A stretch of 49,908 nt of DNA from Leptospira meyeri (GTDB lineage Bacteria > Spirochaetota > Leptospiria > Leptospirales > Leptospiraceae): contig NZ_SORO01000006.1 in NCBI RefSeq assembly GCF_004368965.1, forward strand, positions 1 through 49,908, read 5' to 3'. A program made the position numbers and the translations under genes. The notes below the pieces were generated by a model. The model made no database searches, was not told the DNA's origin, and was given only the letters and a program-made list of their open reading frames with translations. Positions 26,192-35,149 of the stretch are shown here, in pieces (position 1 is the stretch's first letter; each line of letters begins with the position of its first letter).

Positions 26192-29100
26192 ATGCCAGCT
26201 CCTAGAAAGAAGACTACTCCTGCTAAGACAATGAGAACTAGAAGAGCACCTTCACGAATTCCTTTCTCTTATAAGTTAGCATTGAATCGATTTATTCTCT
26301 CTCTATTTAGTGTAGATAAATTTGAAGATTTAGTTTTTCACTTGAGAGATGAAAGTTTGGAAGGTCTTGACGAAAATAATATTCATAAGTTTTGCCATGC
26401 TTTAATCACTCACTTTCCAGACCTAAATGAACTTACTCCAGAAGTATTATTAAGGTATGATCAGAATATTGTAAAACATACTTTACGCTTAAACGAAAGG
26501 CGAATAATTCATGGTGAGAGGGCTATACAATGGAAATACTTTCAATATATTTCTCTTCTTTTTACTGAGATTTATCTCGATAGATATTTCGCCGATGCAT
26601 CTCTCCTTAGAGATGGTATATCTGAATTTATACACTTAATTAATGAAAATTTAGAAGAGTCTGATCATATTCAGGGATTTAATAATCGAGATGATGCGAC
26701 TGAAGATTTGAATAAATTATCTTTTTGGATTGCAACGGGGGGTGGAAAAACTCTCCTTATGCATGCGAATATCTATCAGTATAAACATTATTTAGAATTA
26801 TACAGAAAATCAAGAGAATTGAATCGAATCATTCTTCTTACTCCAAATGAAGGTTTATCTCAACAACACCTTAGGGAATTTAATCTATCTGGAATTGATG
26901 CTACTATTTTTGAGAAAGAGAGTGGTGAATTGTTTTCTGGTCATAGTGTCGAGATAATAGAAATTACTAAGCTCAAAGATGAAGCTGGAGATAAAACTGT
27001 TTCAGTTGATGCATTCGAAGATAATAATTTGATTCTCATCGATGAGGGGCATCGAGGCGTATCCACAGGTGAACAAGGTGCATGGATGAGATATAGGAAT
27101 GCTCTCTGCGAGAAAGGCTTTTCCTTCGAATACTCTGCTACTTTTTCACAAGCGGTAAAAGGAAATCCGTTTCTTACAGGACTATACTCTCGTTGCATTT
27201 TAGTGGATTATTCATATCGATTTTTTTATAATGATGGATTCGGGAAGGATTATCAGATTTTGAATTTAGATGTTCAAACTCAAGACCATCATTTAGAAAT
27301 CTATCTGACCGCCTGTTTGTTAGCTTTTTACCAACAACAAAAACTATTTTTGAGCAATGAAAATTTATTTAGAACTTTTTTAATAGAGAAACCATTGTGG
27401 GTTTTTGTAGGTAGCAAAGTCACTGCGACCCTTGCAAATACGGATGCTTCAGATATAATACAAATTCTAAAGTTTTTGGCTAATTTTATTGCCAATCGAC
27501 AAGCAAGTATATTTCAAATTAACAATGTTTTGAATCAAGGATTAACGACCGCAAACGGAATTAATCTTTTTTCAAATCGTTTTCCTTTCCTTATTAATTC
27601 TAAGGTACAATCATCAGAAATTTTTGATGATATTCTTGATACATTATTCCATGCCCCTGGTGGTGGACAACTTTACGTTGAAAACTTAAAAGGTGCTCAA
27701 GGAGAAATTGCACTTCGGATTGGTGCAGACAACGAACCTTTTGGAGTAATCAATGTTGGAGATGATGCTAAACTTGTGAAACTCTGTTCGGAAAATGGGA
27801 TTGAAACAGGTGATTTGGAATTTTCAGGCTCATTATTTCATGATATTAATAAATTAGATTCAAAAGTGAATTTACTTATAGGTTCCAAAAAATTTACCGA
27901 AGGTTGGAGTAGTTGGCGGGTTAGCACACTTGGTTTGATGAACATAGGAAGGTCTGAAGGATCACAAATTATTCAATTGTTTGGAAGGGGAGTGCGATTA
28001 AAAGGTTATAATTATATGCTCAAAAGAAGCTCTCGTTCTTCTTTGCTGAATGGAATTAATCGTCCACAACATATTCAATTACTTGAGACTTTGTCAATTT
28101 TTGGCATCAAAGCTGATTATATGGCACAGTTTAGAGAGTTTTTGGAGGAAGAGGGGCTACCAGCCGATGAAAATCAAGTAGACTTTTTATTGCCAGTTAT
28201 TCGGAACCTTGGAATTCAGAAATTGAGAATGATTCGGCTAAAAAAAGAAATTAAGGGAATACAAACCGAATTTGGAGAGGCGTTCCGAAGACTCGCTCCT
28301 ATTCCTACATTAAATTTACCGAGTGAATATTTAAAAAAGAATAAAGTAGTTATAAATTGGTATCCTAAGATAGAAGCGATTCGATCTAAGGGAATTAGAA
28401 AAGAAGATTCAAATATTATTACAAATATAGCCTGGTTTCAAGCTAAACATATCGCATTTTTGGATTTGGATAAATTATATTTCGAATTGGAACGGTTTAA
28501 AGCCGAACGTGGTTGGTATAATTATAATTTAACAAAAGATATAATTAGCAAACTACTTGTTGATCAAACTTGGTATGAAATATTAATTCCATCCAGTGAA
28601 CTAGAAATTAGCAATTTTCAAAAAGTATTTCAATGGCAAGAAATTGCTTTAGCATTACTGAAAAAGTATCTAGAAAGATATTATAGCTTTTGCAAGAGGG
28701 ATTGGGAGATGCCCTATCTGGAATATATAGACTTAGATTCCAATGATCCTAATCTACTTATCGATAAATCTGGTCAAGAAACTGGCTATTTGATACGAAT
28801 TGAAAACTCACAAGAGGAAATAATTGTTAAGTTACAGGAACTAAAAGAAATTATTGAAAGTGGTTCCTTGCGAGAATGGGATTTTAGAGGCATGAAGGCA
28901 ATTTGGTATGGAAAACATTTATACCAACCTCTACTTCATCTAGATAATGGAATCGTTGATGTCAGCCCAACAGCTTTAAACAAAGGAGAAAAAAATTTCA
29001 TCGAAGACTTAAAAATTTTCCACGATAATCATCCTTCGTTCTTGAAAGACAAAGAGTTGTATCTCCTAAGAAATTTGAGTAAAGGAAAGGGTGTTGGTTT

Positions 29101-29434
29101 CTTCGAGGCAGGCAATTTCCATCCTGATTTTATTTTATGGCTTTTAGTAGATAGAAGGCAATATGTAACATTCCTTGATCCCAAAGGTATCAGGAATATA
29201 GGATTAAATGATCCTAAGATACAGTTTTTTCAAACAGTCAAAGAGATTGAAGATCGCCTTGGCAATGAAGATGTTTTCCTTAATTCATTTATTATTTCGG
29301 GAACACCATCCAATGAGATGGTTCGTCTTTGGGGAGTTCCAAAAGAAAAGATATTAAGTTGCAATGTAGTCTTTCAGGAAGAAGATAAGGATCATTATAT
29401 TGGCTCCATTTTTGAGACGATACTTAAACGATAA
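26192..29434 (+). CDS. Type III restriction (Res)-like DEAD helicase with C-terminal nuclease motif
   Basis: This 1080-residue SF2 helicase has [14 protein letters not shown] (Walker A near 185), [11 protein letters not shown] (DEGH near 280), FEYSATF (motif III), [15 protein letters not shown] (motif V) and [13 protein letters not shown] (motif VI near 595). Near the C-terminus, FHPDFILWL (near 975) followed by VTFLDPKGI (near 992) has the spacing of a PD-(D/E)XK nuclease, with Asp in the ExK position. This matches Res subunits that translocate and cut. A GGAG site lies ten bases before the ATG. The N-terminus is basic ([15 protein letters not shown]). It is the last gene of the operon, and no terminator is obvious behind it. 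Confidence 0.88.
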   Translation: MPAPRKKTTPAKTMRTRRAPSRIPFSYKLALNRFILSLFSVDKFEDLVFHLRDESLEGLDENNIHKFCHALITHFPDLNELTPEVLLRYDQNIVKHTLRLNERRIIHGERAIQWKYFQYISLLFTEIYLDRYFADASLLRDGISEFIHLINENLEESDHIQGFNNRDDATEDLNKLSFWIATGGGKTLLMHANIYQYKHYLELYRKSRELNRIILLTPNEGLSQQHLREFNLSGIDATIFEKESGELFSGHSVEIIEITKLKDEAGDKTVSVDAFEDNNLILIDEGHRGVSTGEQGAWMRYRNALCEKGFSFEYSATFSQAVKGNPFLTGLYSRCILVDYSYRFFYNDGFGKDYQILNLDVQTQDHHLEIYLTACLLAFYQQQKLFLSNENLFRTFLIEKPLWVFVGSKVTATLANTDASDIIQILKFLANFIANRQASIFQINNVLNQGLTTANGINLFSNRFPFLINSKVQSSEIFDDILDTLFHAPGGGQLYVENLKGAQGEIALRIGADNEPFGVINVGDDAKLVKLCSENGIETGDLEFSGSLFHDINKLDSKVNLLIGSKKFTEGWSSWRVSTLGLMNIGRSEGSQIIQLFGRGVRLKGYNYMLKRSSRSSLLNGINRPQHIQLLETLSIFGIKADYMAQFREFLEEEGLPADENQVDFLLPVIRNLGIQKLRMIRLKKEIKGIQTEFGEAFRRLAPIPTLNLPSEYLKKNKVVINWYPKIEAIRSKGIRKEDSNIITNIAWFQAKHIAFLDLDKLYFELERFKAERGWYNYNLTKDIISKLLVDQTWYEILIPSSELEISNFQKVFQWQEIALALLKKYLERYYSFCKRDWEMPYLEYIDLDSNDPNLLIDKSGQETGYLIRIENSQEEIIVKLQELKEIIESGSLREWDFRGMKAIWYGKHLYQPLLHLDNGIVDVSPTALNKGEKNFIEDLKIFHDNHPSFLKDKELYLLRNLSKGKGVGFFEAGNFHPDFILWLLVDRRQYVTFLDPKGIRNIGLNDPKIQFFQTVKEIEDRLGNEDVFLNSFIISGTPSNEMVRLWGVPKEKILSCNVVFQEEDKDHYIGSIFETILKR

Positions 29435-29618
29435 ATAATCGACTATTTAATTAGAAATGGAAGCTTATAAAAATATTTTAAAAACTCCGAAAGAAGAACT
29501 TCTGAAATTTTGAAGTAGCTTGAGAAAGCAGATTAGAAATTTAGTATTAGAATCAGAAACGAATTTAAATTCGAGTAAGCTTCTAAATGATTGCTCGAAA
29601 TTTGAAAAACACATCACC

Positions 29619-30245
29619 TTAAATTTTTTTTGTTTGGATTTCTGAATAAAAAGTAGCTGCTGATTTTAATGAAGTTGATGGATGGTCCACTAAAAGTGGA
29701 CCATCTAATTTACTAATATTAACATTCATTATTCCGTCTGGAACTTTAACTCCGCTATAGTATTTTTTCCAAAGAGTGAGGGCTTCTTTTTCACATGAAA
29801 TTTTTAGTTTAGTACAAAGCTCCTTAATTGTATCGAGAAAAACTGCATTAGGTTTGAATATACTTATACCAAATGTAGAAACTCCATTTGTCGTAAAAGT
29901 TGTAACTTCATTCATTGAAATAAATTCACTCTTTGTAAGTGGGATTTCAAAATCAATATCAGAATGAGCACTAAATTTATCCCTGAGTGCAATCAGACGT
30001 TTATGAAATTCAAGATATCCTTCGGGGATGTTTTTTTCCTCAAGCCGTATCTCCTTTTTTTGTTTAAACGGTTTTGCATAAATAGTATAAAGGCTTATTA
30101 GTAAAGGGTCATAGATTTTGTTCTTCACATTGTAAGGATTTTGCTGAAAATATTCACATAAATCTAGTGCCATATCAAAATGTATCGTGCCTGATTTGTA
30201 TTTGAAGAATGCAAGACGATCCTCGTATTTTGCGATCATAAACAT
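29619..30245 (-). CDS. HEPN-like (AbiU2-type) protein of unknown role
   Basis: The protein of about 208 residues contains LIALRDKFSAHSD, an Rx5H arrangement typical of HEPN ribonucleases and close in feel to AbiU2-like proteins, where the RDK...AH box sits in a helical bundle. The C-terminal half carries mixed strands. The frame is open to an ATG at 30371, adding 42 residues. Neither start has a good ribosome site, and I prefer ATG 30245 or 30239 because the upstream part is low-quality sequence. It is alone on the minus strand, converging with the restriction operon. The function could be RNA cleavage in abortive infection; this is inferred from one motif. Confidence 0.55.
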   Translation of the reverse strand: MFMIAKYEDRLAFFKYKSGTIHFDMALDLCEYFQQNPYNVKNKIYDPLLISLYTIYAKPFKQKKEIRLEEKNIPEGYLEFHKRLIALRDKFSAHSDIDFEIPLTKSEFISMNEVTTFTTNGVSTFGISIFKPNAVFLDTIKELCTKLKISCEKEALTLWKKYYSGVKVPDGIMNVNISKLDGPLLVDHPSTSLKSAATFYSEIQTKKI

Positions 30246-30371
30246 TAAAGTATATTTTGTGAAAAATTTCTCAATCTTTAAAGTTGTGTTTATCTTGCGG
30301 GAAATTGAAAAAACGCAGCAAACATAGCTAAAGCAAATATGGAAATTCCCATCAGTTCGGTAGCTTTGCAT

Positions 30372-30725
30372 CTTCGATCATTCAAATTCTATATTTTATA
30401 CTTGTTAAGGCTTGAAATATCAGAGGCTCTTGTATAGAATTGACAGATAAATGTGTAACCTATGTGACTTGTTCAAAGTGTTACCGATGTGCCTTTCTAT
30501 ACAATTCGCATAATGTGTGTTATGAGACATAATAACTATTATCGAACGCTACATATTGCTTCATAATTCATGATATCTGAAGTAAAGCTACTTTCTATAA
30601 TATATCTATTACAAATAATTTATAAAATAGCTTCTTTTTCTATAAAAAATGCGGATAAAGTTTTTTGTATAAATAACAACTTGTCAAATGACATGACGAC
30701 CTAACAACATTGAATTATTTAACCT
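30372..30725. promoter_or_regulatory. Intergenic region upstream of GHKL-nuclease gene
   Basis: These 354 bp between divergent genes hold the repeat element at 30430-30504 and, close to the gene, an AT-rich stretch that must contain its promoter. CATAATGTGTGTTATG (about 30510-30525) is a short imperfect palindrome. No gene is seen. Confidence 0.4.
30430..30504. repeat. 10-bp inverted repeat enclosing a tandem 16-bp repeat; possible IS end remnant
   Basis: TTGTATAGAA (30430-30439) is inverted exactly at 30495-30504. Between them two similar 16-mers, GTGTAACCTATGTGAC (30453-30468) and GTGTTACCGATGTGCC (30478-30493), match at 13 of 16 positions with a 25-base period. Repeated GTNACCNATGTG units resemble the multiple terminal repeats of IS21/IS481-type elements, but there is no transposase. 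An operator array for the GHKL gene downstream is the alternative. Confidence 0.45.
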
Positions 30726-32483
30726 ATGTATAAAGCAGCAAAGTTTAAAGTTGACCCAGCACTGACTAAGATATTAGGAGAGAGTTACACTTCTGTTGAG
30801 GCAGCGATAAAAGAATTGGTTGACAATTGCTATGATGCAGATTCTACAATTGTTTCAGTTGAATTTCCTAATCCATTTGACCATTCTAAAATTATCATAA
30901 CCGACAATGGGGATGGTATGACCCCTGATGAAGTTCGAGATCAATATTTAAAAATTGCTAGTAGTAGAACTTCACGTAAGGGTGATACCACATATGGTAA
31001 AAAACGCAAAGTAAAAGGAAGAAAAGGTATAGGAAAATTTGCAGGATTAATGATTGCGAGTTTTATGGAAGTTAAAACAAAATCGAAAGGTCAAGAGACG
31101 ACAATAGTAATTTCAAAGGAAGCCATACTTGGTAAGGACAAAGACCTTGATTCAATTGAACTGCCAATAAATTCTATTTCTTGCGACAAGAACAGTCATG
31201 GTACAACAATCACCTTGACAGGGCTAAATCAAAATTTTACTTTCCCTAATCCCGAAAAACTTAAACAAATTTTATCTAGAGAATATTTACGAGAAAACGA
31301 TTTTTCTGTGACTGTCAATAATGAAGAAGTAAGTGTTAAGGATATTCCAGGGCAAAAATTTGAGAAGGAAATAACACTTTCTAATGGTCAGACAGTGACA
31401 GCAATTGCGACTATAACAGACAAAGCTCATAAGTATCACGGAGTAAATTATAGAGTTGATGGAAAGATCATTGGCAAGCCTAATAACCTTTTATCGGAGA
31501 ATGAACTTATCCCACAAAAAGTACAAAAAAGATTACACGTCGAAGTAAAGGCAGATTGTTTATTAAGCGACACAACAGCAGATTGGGGAGAAATAAATGA
31601 AAGCAGTAAACTGAAACAAGAAATTGAAGAGGCATTGCAAAGTTGGATGGTTGACAGTTTACAGGAAGGTTGCAAACAAGAAATGATCCTTGCAAAAGCA
31701 AGACATCAAAAAAAGATTAACGCTTACTTATCAAAACTCCCTGAATTTAGACAGCAGTTTGCAAAAGCAGCACTTGAAAAAGTTATTGAAAGATTTTGGA
31801 CAGAGGACGACACTAAAATCGATACTATAATTTCAGTAATGATTGATGCATTTGAAAAAGGACATTATTGGGCAGTATTAGAAAATATAGACGAAGCAAA
31901 CGACCATCATATTGAAAAGCTAGCAGACGCTTTTAACGAATTTGGTCTTTACGAAATTACAATGATGACTCATCAGGCATCTGCAAAAGCCAAGTTCTTG
32001 GACAAACTTCAAGCTCTCATTGACAACTCAGACACATTAGAAGCAACAGTTCATCAAGCTCTAGCAAACAACCTTTGGGTCTTTGGTTACGAGTATTCAC
32101 ATTACATTTCTAACCAATCATTGAAAAAAGCTTGCGAGCAACTTTGCGACAAAATTTATAGAGGCGAAAACGCAAACAAACGACCTGACCTCTTTTTAGG
32201 AATGGCATTTAATCGTGAACGACTTTTAATTGAGTTCAAAAGACCATCACATACTTTGACACGGAATGACGAAGCCCAAGCACAACGTTACAGAGACGAA
32301 CTTTCAACAATGTTTCCTAATGACAGAATTATCGTAAAACTAATTGGAGGTGACTCAGGAGCAAAAATAAAACAACTTAATAACGCCACCGATTTGACAT
32401 ATCACTCTTACACAGAAATTATTTCTAACGCAAGAGCAAATTATGAATGGCTTATTAATGAACTGACACAATCAAATGGTTAA
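30726..32483 (+). CDS. GHKL (Hsp90/MutL-like) ATPase fused to PD-(D/E)XK nuclease
   Basis: The 585-residue protein has an N-terminal GHKL ATPase: AIKELVDNCYDADS (N-box near 27-40), IITDNGDGMTPDEV (G1) and GRKGIGKFAGLM (G2 near 99-110). A middle transducer-like domain follows, with a helical linker (about 300-440). The C-terminal part has RPDLFLGMAF then LLIEFKRP, giving D488, E503 and K505, a canonical restriction-type nuclease core. MORC-like ATPase-nuclease fusions are known in prokaryotic defence loci. It stands alone between two gene-free stretches and its word use differs from its neighbours, suggesting separate acquisition. Confidence 0.85.
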   Translation: MYKAAKFKVDPALTKILGESYTSVEAAIKELVDNCYDADSTIVSVEFPNPFDHSKIIITDNGDGMTPDEVRDQYLKIASSRTSRKGDTTYGKKRKVKGRKGIGKFAGLMIASFMEVKTKSKGQETTIVISKEAILGKDKDLDSIELPINSISCDKNSHGTTITLTGLNQNFTFPNPEKLKQILSREYLRENDFSVTVNNEEVSVKDIPGQKFEKEITLSNGQTVTAIATITDKAHKYHGVNYRVDGKIIGKPNNLLSENELIPQKVQKRLHVEVKADCLLSDTTADWGEINESSKLKQEIEEALQSWMVDSLQEGCKQEMILAKARHQKKINAYLSKLPEFRQQFAKAALEKVIERFWTEDDTKIDTIISVMIDAFEKGHYWAVLENIDEANDHHIEKLADAFNEFGLYEITMMTHQASAKAKFLDKLQALIDNSDTLEATVHQALANNLWVFGYEYSHYISNQSLKKACEQLCDKIYRGENANKRPDLFLGMAFNRERLLIEFKRPSHTLTRNDEAQAQRYRDELSTMFPNDRIIVKLIGGDSGAKIKQLNNATDLTYHSYTEIISNARANYEWLINELTQSNG

Positions 32484-32991
32484 TTTGATACATACGACAA
32501 ATACGAGCAATTCACATAACACGAGATAATCGAAATCGATAAATTCTGATCAATAGCTGCACTCTTTTTTAAATGTAAAAAATCTTTTCCTTAAACACTC
32601 AAAAACAGTCTTTTGTCCGAATTTACTTAAATATTTTGTCAGCAATAGTTATCATTTTTATCTTCCAACTGTCAAGAAGATTAAACATAATCTATGATAA
32701 AGTAGTTCTAAATTTTCAGAAAAAATAATGACAGAAAAACATTTTTTTGGATAAAAATAGATGTTTTTGATTTTTTACTTATTAATTCTTAGAAAAGTGC
32801 TATAGAAATTCAAAGAAGCAATTTGTAACTTTTTTGGGGATTTAACTAAAGAAATGTCTTTAATAGGCAAATGAGATTTTTATCCAAATGAAATACATAA
32901 CAAAAACTAAAAATTTAATTTTCTAGATTATTATTCAATTCATCTGTTATTATAGGTAGAAATTATTACGAATCATGTTTAGCGGAAGTAA
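32484..32991. other. Gene-free 508-bp stretch
   Basis: I see no gene or strong repeat. CACATAACACG at about 32511 partly mirrors the GTGTTATG before the GHKL gene (about 30518), so the two may mark the ends of an inserted unit. The rest is AT-rich and must include the promoter of the next operon. Confidence 0.35.
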
Positions 32992-34563
32992 ATGATAGAA
33001 AAACTAAAACAACGATATAGTAAAGCCGTTCGGACAATCCTTTTAGCGCAGGATAAACTGACAAAAAAATGGTATCATTTATTTTCTGTCATTGAATTGC
33101 AAACTGAAGATGAATACCCCTATTCCATTCCAAACGAAAAATGGGAAAAAGGATGTGTAAGAACTAAGCAATCAAAATTGGAAGAGTATACATTTTATCT
33201 ATCAATTGACGAAATAGCTTCTGTTGACGATGCTATAAAAGCATTTAATAATCCTTTGGATAACTACGAAATTGACGGAGAAAAAATATTATTTGTTAAC
33301 TCATTTTTTGTGAAAGAACCTTCAGGTAATTATCCTTTAGTTTTTGCCTCAAATTTCTTTGCCGACAAAGGCATTTCCTCAATCCTTCCGAAAAGAAAAT
33401 CTGGTCTATTAGTATGGTGTCAAATTGACAATGAAAGGAAGACAGATTTTAAATTTCTTGCAGAAAAGACTGTAACAAAAGAAATGTACGCAATACAAAA
33501 ACTAACTTTAGAGTGGTTAGGTTTCGATATTTTACAAAGAAGAGAGCACATTGGGAACGTATATTTATCCGCACCAAATCCATATTTTAGAGAAATAAAA
33601 GTATCTCTTTCGAGTGACCCATTGGGTGTGTTTTACAAAATACTTACACGAAAAAGTAATTTTGAACCTCTAATATTTAGAATTATTGATCAACACGGAG
33701 ATGCAATCGCACTAGACAAATCCTTTGAAATTACAAATCTAACAGACCTTATCGAACTTCCTCACGAACCACATTTATTTGAGCTTCGAATATATAATAA
33801 AGATCATGACTTAATTGCTATTCACGAACCTTCAACATTCATGAGGAGTATTCAGCTTGATATGTCTATGAAACAAGCAGACTTTCATGTAAAAGTAAAT
33901 TCTGAAAAAGGTACTAAGGAATTTATTATAGAGAAATACGTTAAAGAGAAAACTAATGTCATTGGAAAACCTAGAGATTTTATTCCTGAAATCTTTTTTA
34001 AAAACGCCGATACAGAAAGGCAACATAGAGAACTTGCAGACCGCAAAGAATTCATTTTTTACCCAGGAGCAAAAGAAGAAACGGAAAGACTCAAACTAAA
34101 AGAAAGTGCAAAGGCAAATATAAGAGAAATTATCAATAACGCCAGTGATACCTGTTACTTATGCGATCCCTATTTCAGTAGTATGGACATTGTTGAATTT
34201 GCATTTCATATAAAAGATTCTGGAATTAAAATAAATATTCTTAACAGCAAAGAATCTGTTACTAAGGAAGAGGCTAAAAAAATAACAACCGTAATAAATG
34301 AATATAACAGCAAACCTTTTGGAAATATCGAAGTTCGCATTCTTAGGGGCAACAGCATTCTTCACGACAGATTTATTGTTACTGATAAAAATATTTGGTT
34401 CATCGGAAGTTCCTTCAGTGAAATTGGAAATAGAGCAACGTGCATTGCAAAAATTCCTGAATCATCAGGAAAACTTATAATTAAAGAAATTGAAAAATGG
34501 TATAGTTCGGACTTGTTTTCCCAAAACATTTCTGACTTCGCAAACGAGGAAGAAAATGGCTAA
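32992..34563 (+). CDS. PLD-like protein with large N-terminal domain (possibly VPA1262-like)
   Basis: The C-terminal third of the 523-residue protein has TCYLCDPYFSS (near 383) and LHDRFIVTDKNIWFIGSS (H458-x-R460-x4-D), the HxKx4D phosphodiesterase motif with Arg for Lys, as in phospholipase D-like nucleases. The N-terminal 330 residues (for example KWYHLFSVIELQ and PLGVFYKILTRKS) remind me of VPA1262-family proteins from defence islands; this is recollection, not a search. It is the first gene of a three-gene operon. Its last eight bases overlap the next gene's start. The protein ends in Gly. Confidence 0.68.
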   Translation: MIEKLKQRYSKAVRTILLAQDKLTKKWYHLFSVIELQTEDEYPYSIPNEKWEKGCVRTKQSKLEEYTFYLSIDEIASVDDAIKAFNNPLDNYEIDGEKILFVNSFFVKEPSGNYPLVFASNFFADKGISSILPKRKSGLLVWCQIDNERKTDFKFLAEKTVTKEMYAIQKLTLEWLGFDILQRREHIGNVYLSAPNPYFREIKVSLSSDPLGVFYKILTRKSNFEPLIFRIIDQHGDAIALDKSFEITNLTDLIELPHEPHLFELRIYNKDHDLIAIHEPSTFMRSIQLDMSMKQADFHVKVNSEKGTKEFIIEKYVKEKTNVIGKPRDFIPEIFFKNADTERQHRELADRKEFIFYPGAKEETERLKLKESAKANIREIINNASDTCYLCDPYFSSMDIVEFAFHIKDSGIKINILNSKESVTKEEAKKITTVINEYNSKPFGNIEVRILRGNSILHDRFIVTDKNIWFIGSSFSEIGNRATCIAKIPESSGKLIIKEIEKWYSSDLFSQNISDFANEEENG

Positions 34564-35149
34564 TTTGTTTTTGAAAAATTCTTTAAATGATTCTCTTAGA
34601 ATGCATGAATGCGGGCAAGATGAATATTGGTATTATTATAATGGCACTCATCCTAGAAATAATCCCATGTTGTATCAAGAGTTGATTAATAATGCTACGA
34701 AAGAAATAATCATTTGGGACCCTTACTTTAATGTTAAGTATCCTGATTCCGACCAAGATATATTTGCAAATATTAAAAAGGACATTACCATTAAGATTCT
34801 AACTTTAAGAGGATTGGACCGACCCCAAACTTATCTTACATCAGTTCATAATGCTATAAAATCTATAATAGAACCATCAAAAGATTGTAGGTTTGGATTG
34901 CGAGTCATAAATAGAGGTGATAATATGAATCAAGGAGAACGATTTTTTCATGATAGGTTTTTAATTATAGATAATTCTCAAGTGTTTTTAATTGGAAGTT
35001 CCTTGGGTTGGCATTTAAAATCTCGTGAATCCACAGGAATTTTCAAAGTCTCCAATTTAAATACTATAACTTTTATTAAATCAATATTTAAAGAGTATTG
35101 GGATAGGTCTTCTAAACATCAAATTCGATTAGCTTATTTGCATTCATGA
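34556..35149 (+). CDS. Second PLD-like nuclease-fold protein
   Basis: From the ATG at 34556 (GAGGA five bases upstream, overlapping the previous stop) this is 197 residues: one PLD half with IIWDPYFNVKYPD near 50 and FFHDRFLIIDNSQVFLIGSS (H132-x-R-x4-D). It carries the same Arg-substituted HxKx4D motif as its upstream neighbour. PLD enzymes need two such half-sites, so the two proteins may pair, or each may form homodimers. The frame is open to 34490, but that start would overlap 74 bp. The next gene begins with an ATGATG overlapping its stop. Confidence 0.78.
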   Translation: MANLFLKNSLNDSLRMHECGQDEYWYYYNGTHPRNNPMLYQELINNATKEIIIWDPYFNVKYPDSDQDIFANIKKDITIKILTLRGLDRPQTYLTSVHNAIKSIIEPSKDCRFGLRVINRGDNMNQGERFFHDRFLIIDNSQVFLIGSSLGWHLKSRESTGIFKVSNLNTITFIKSIFKEYWDRSSKHQIRLAYLHS

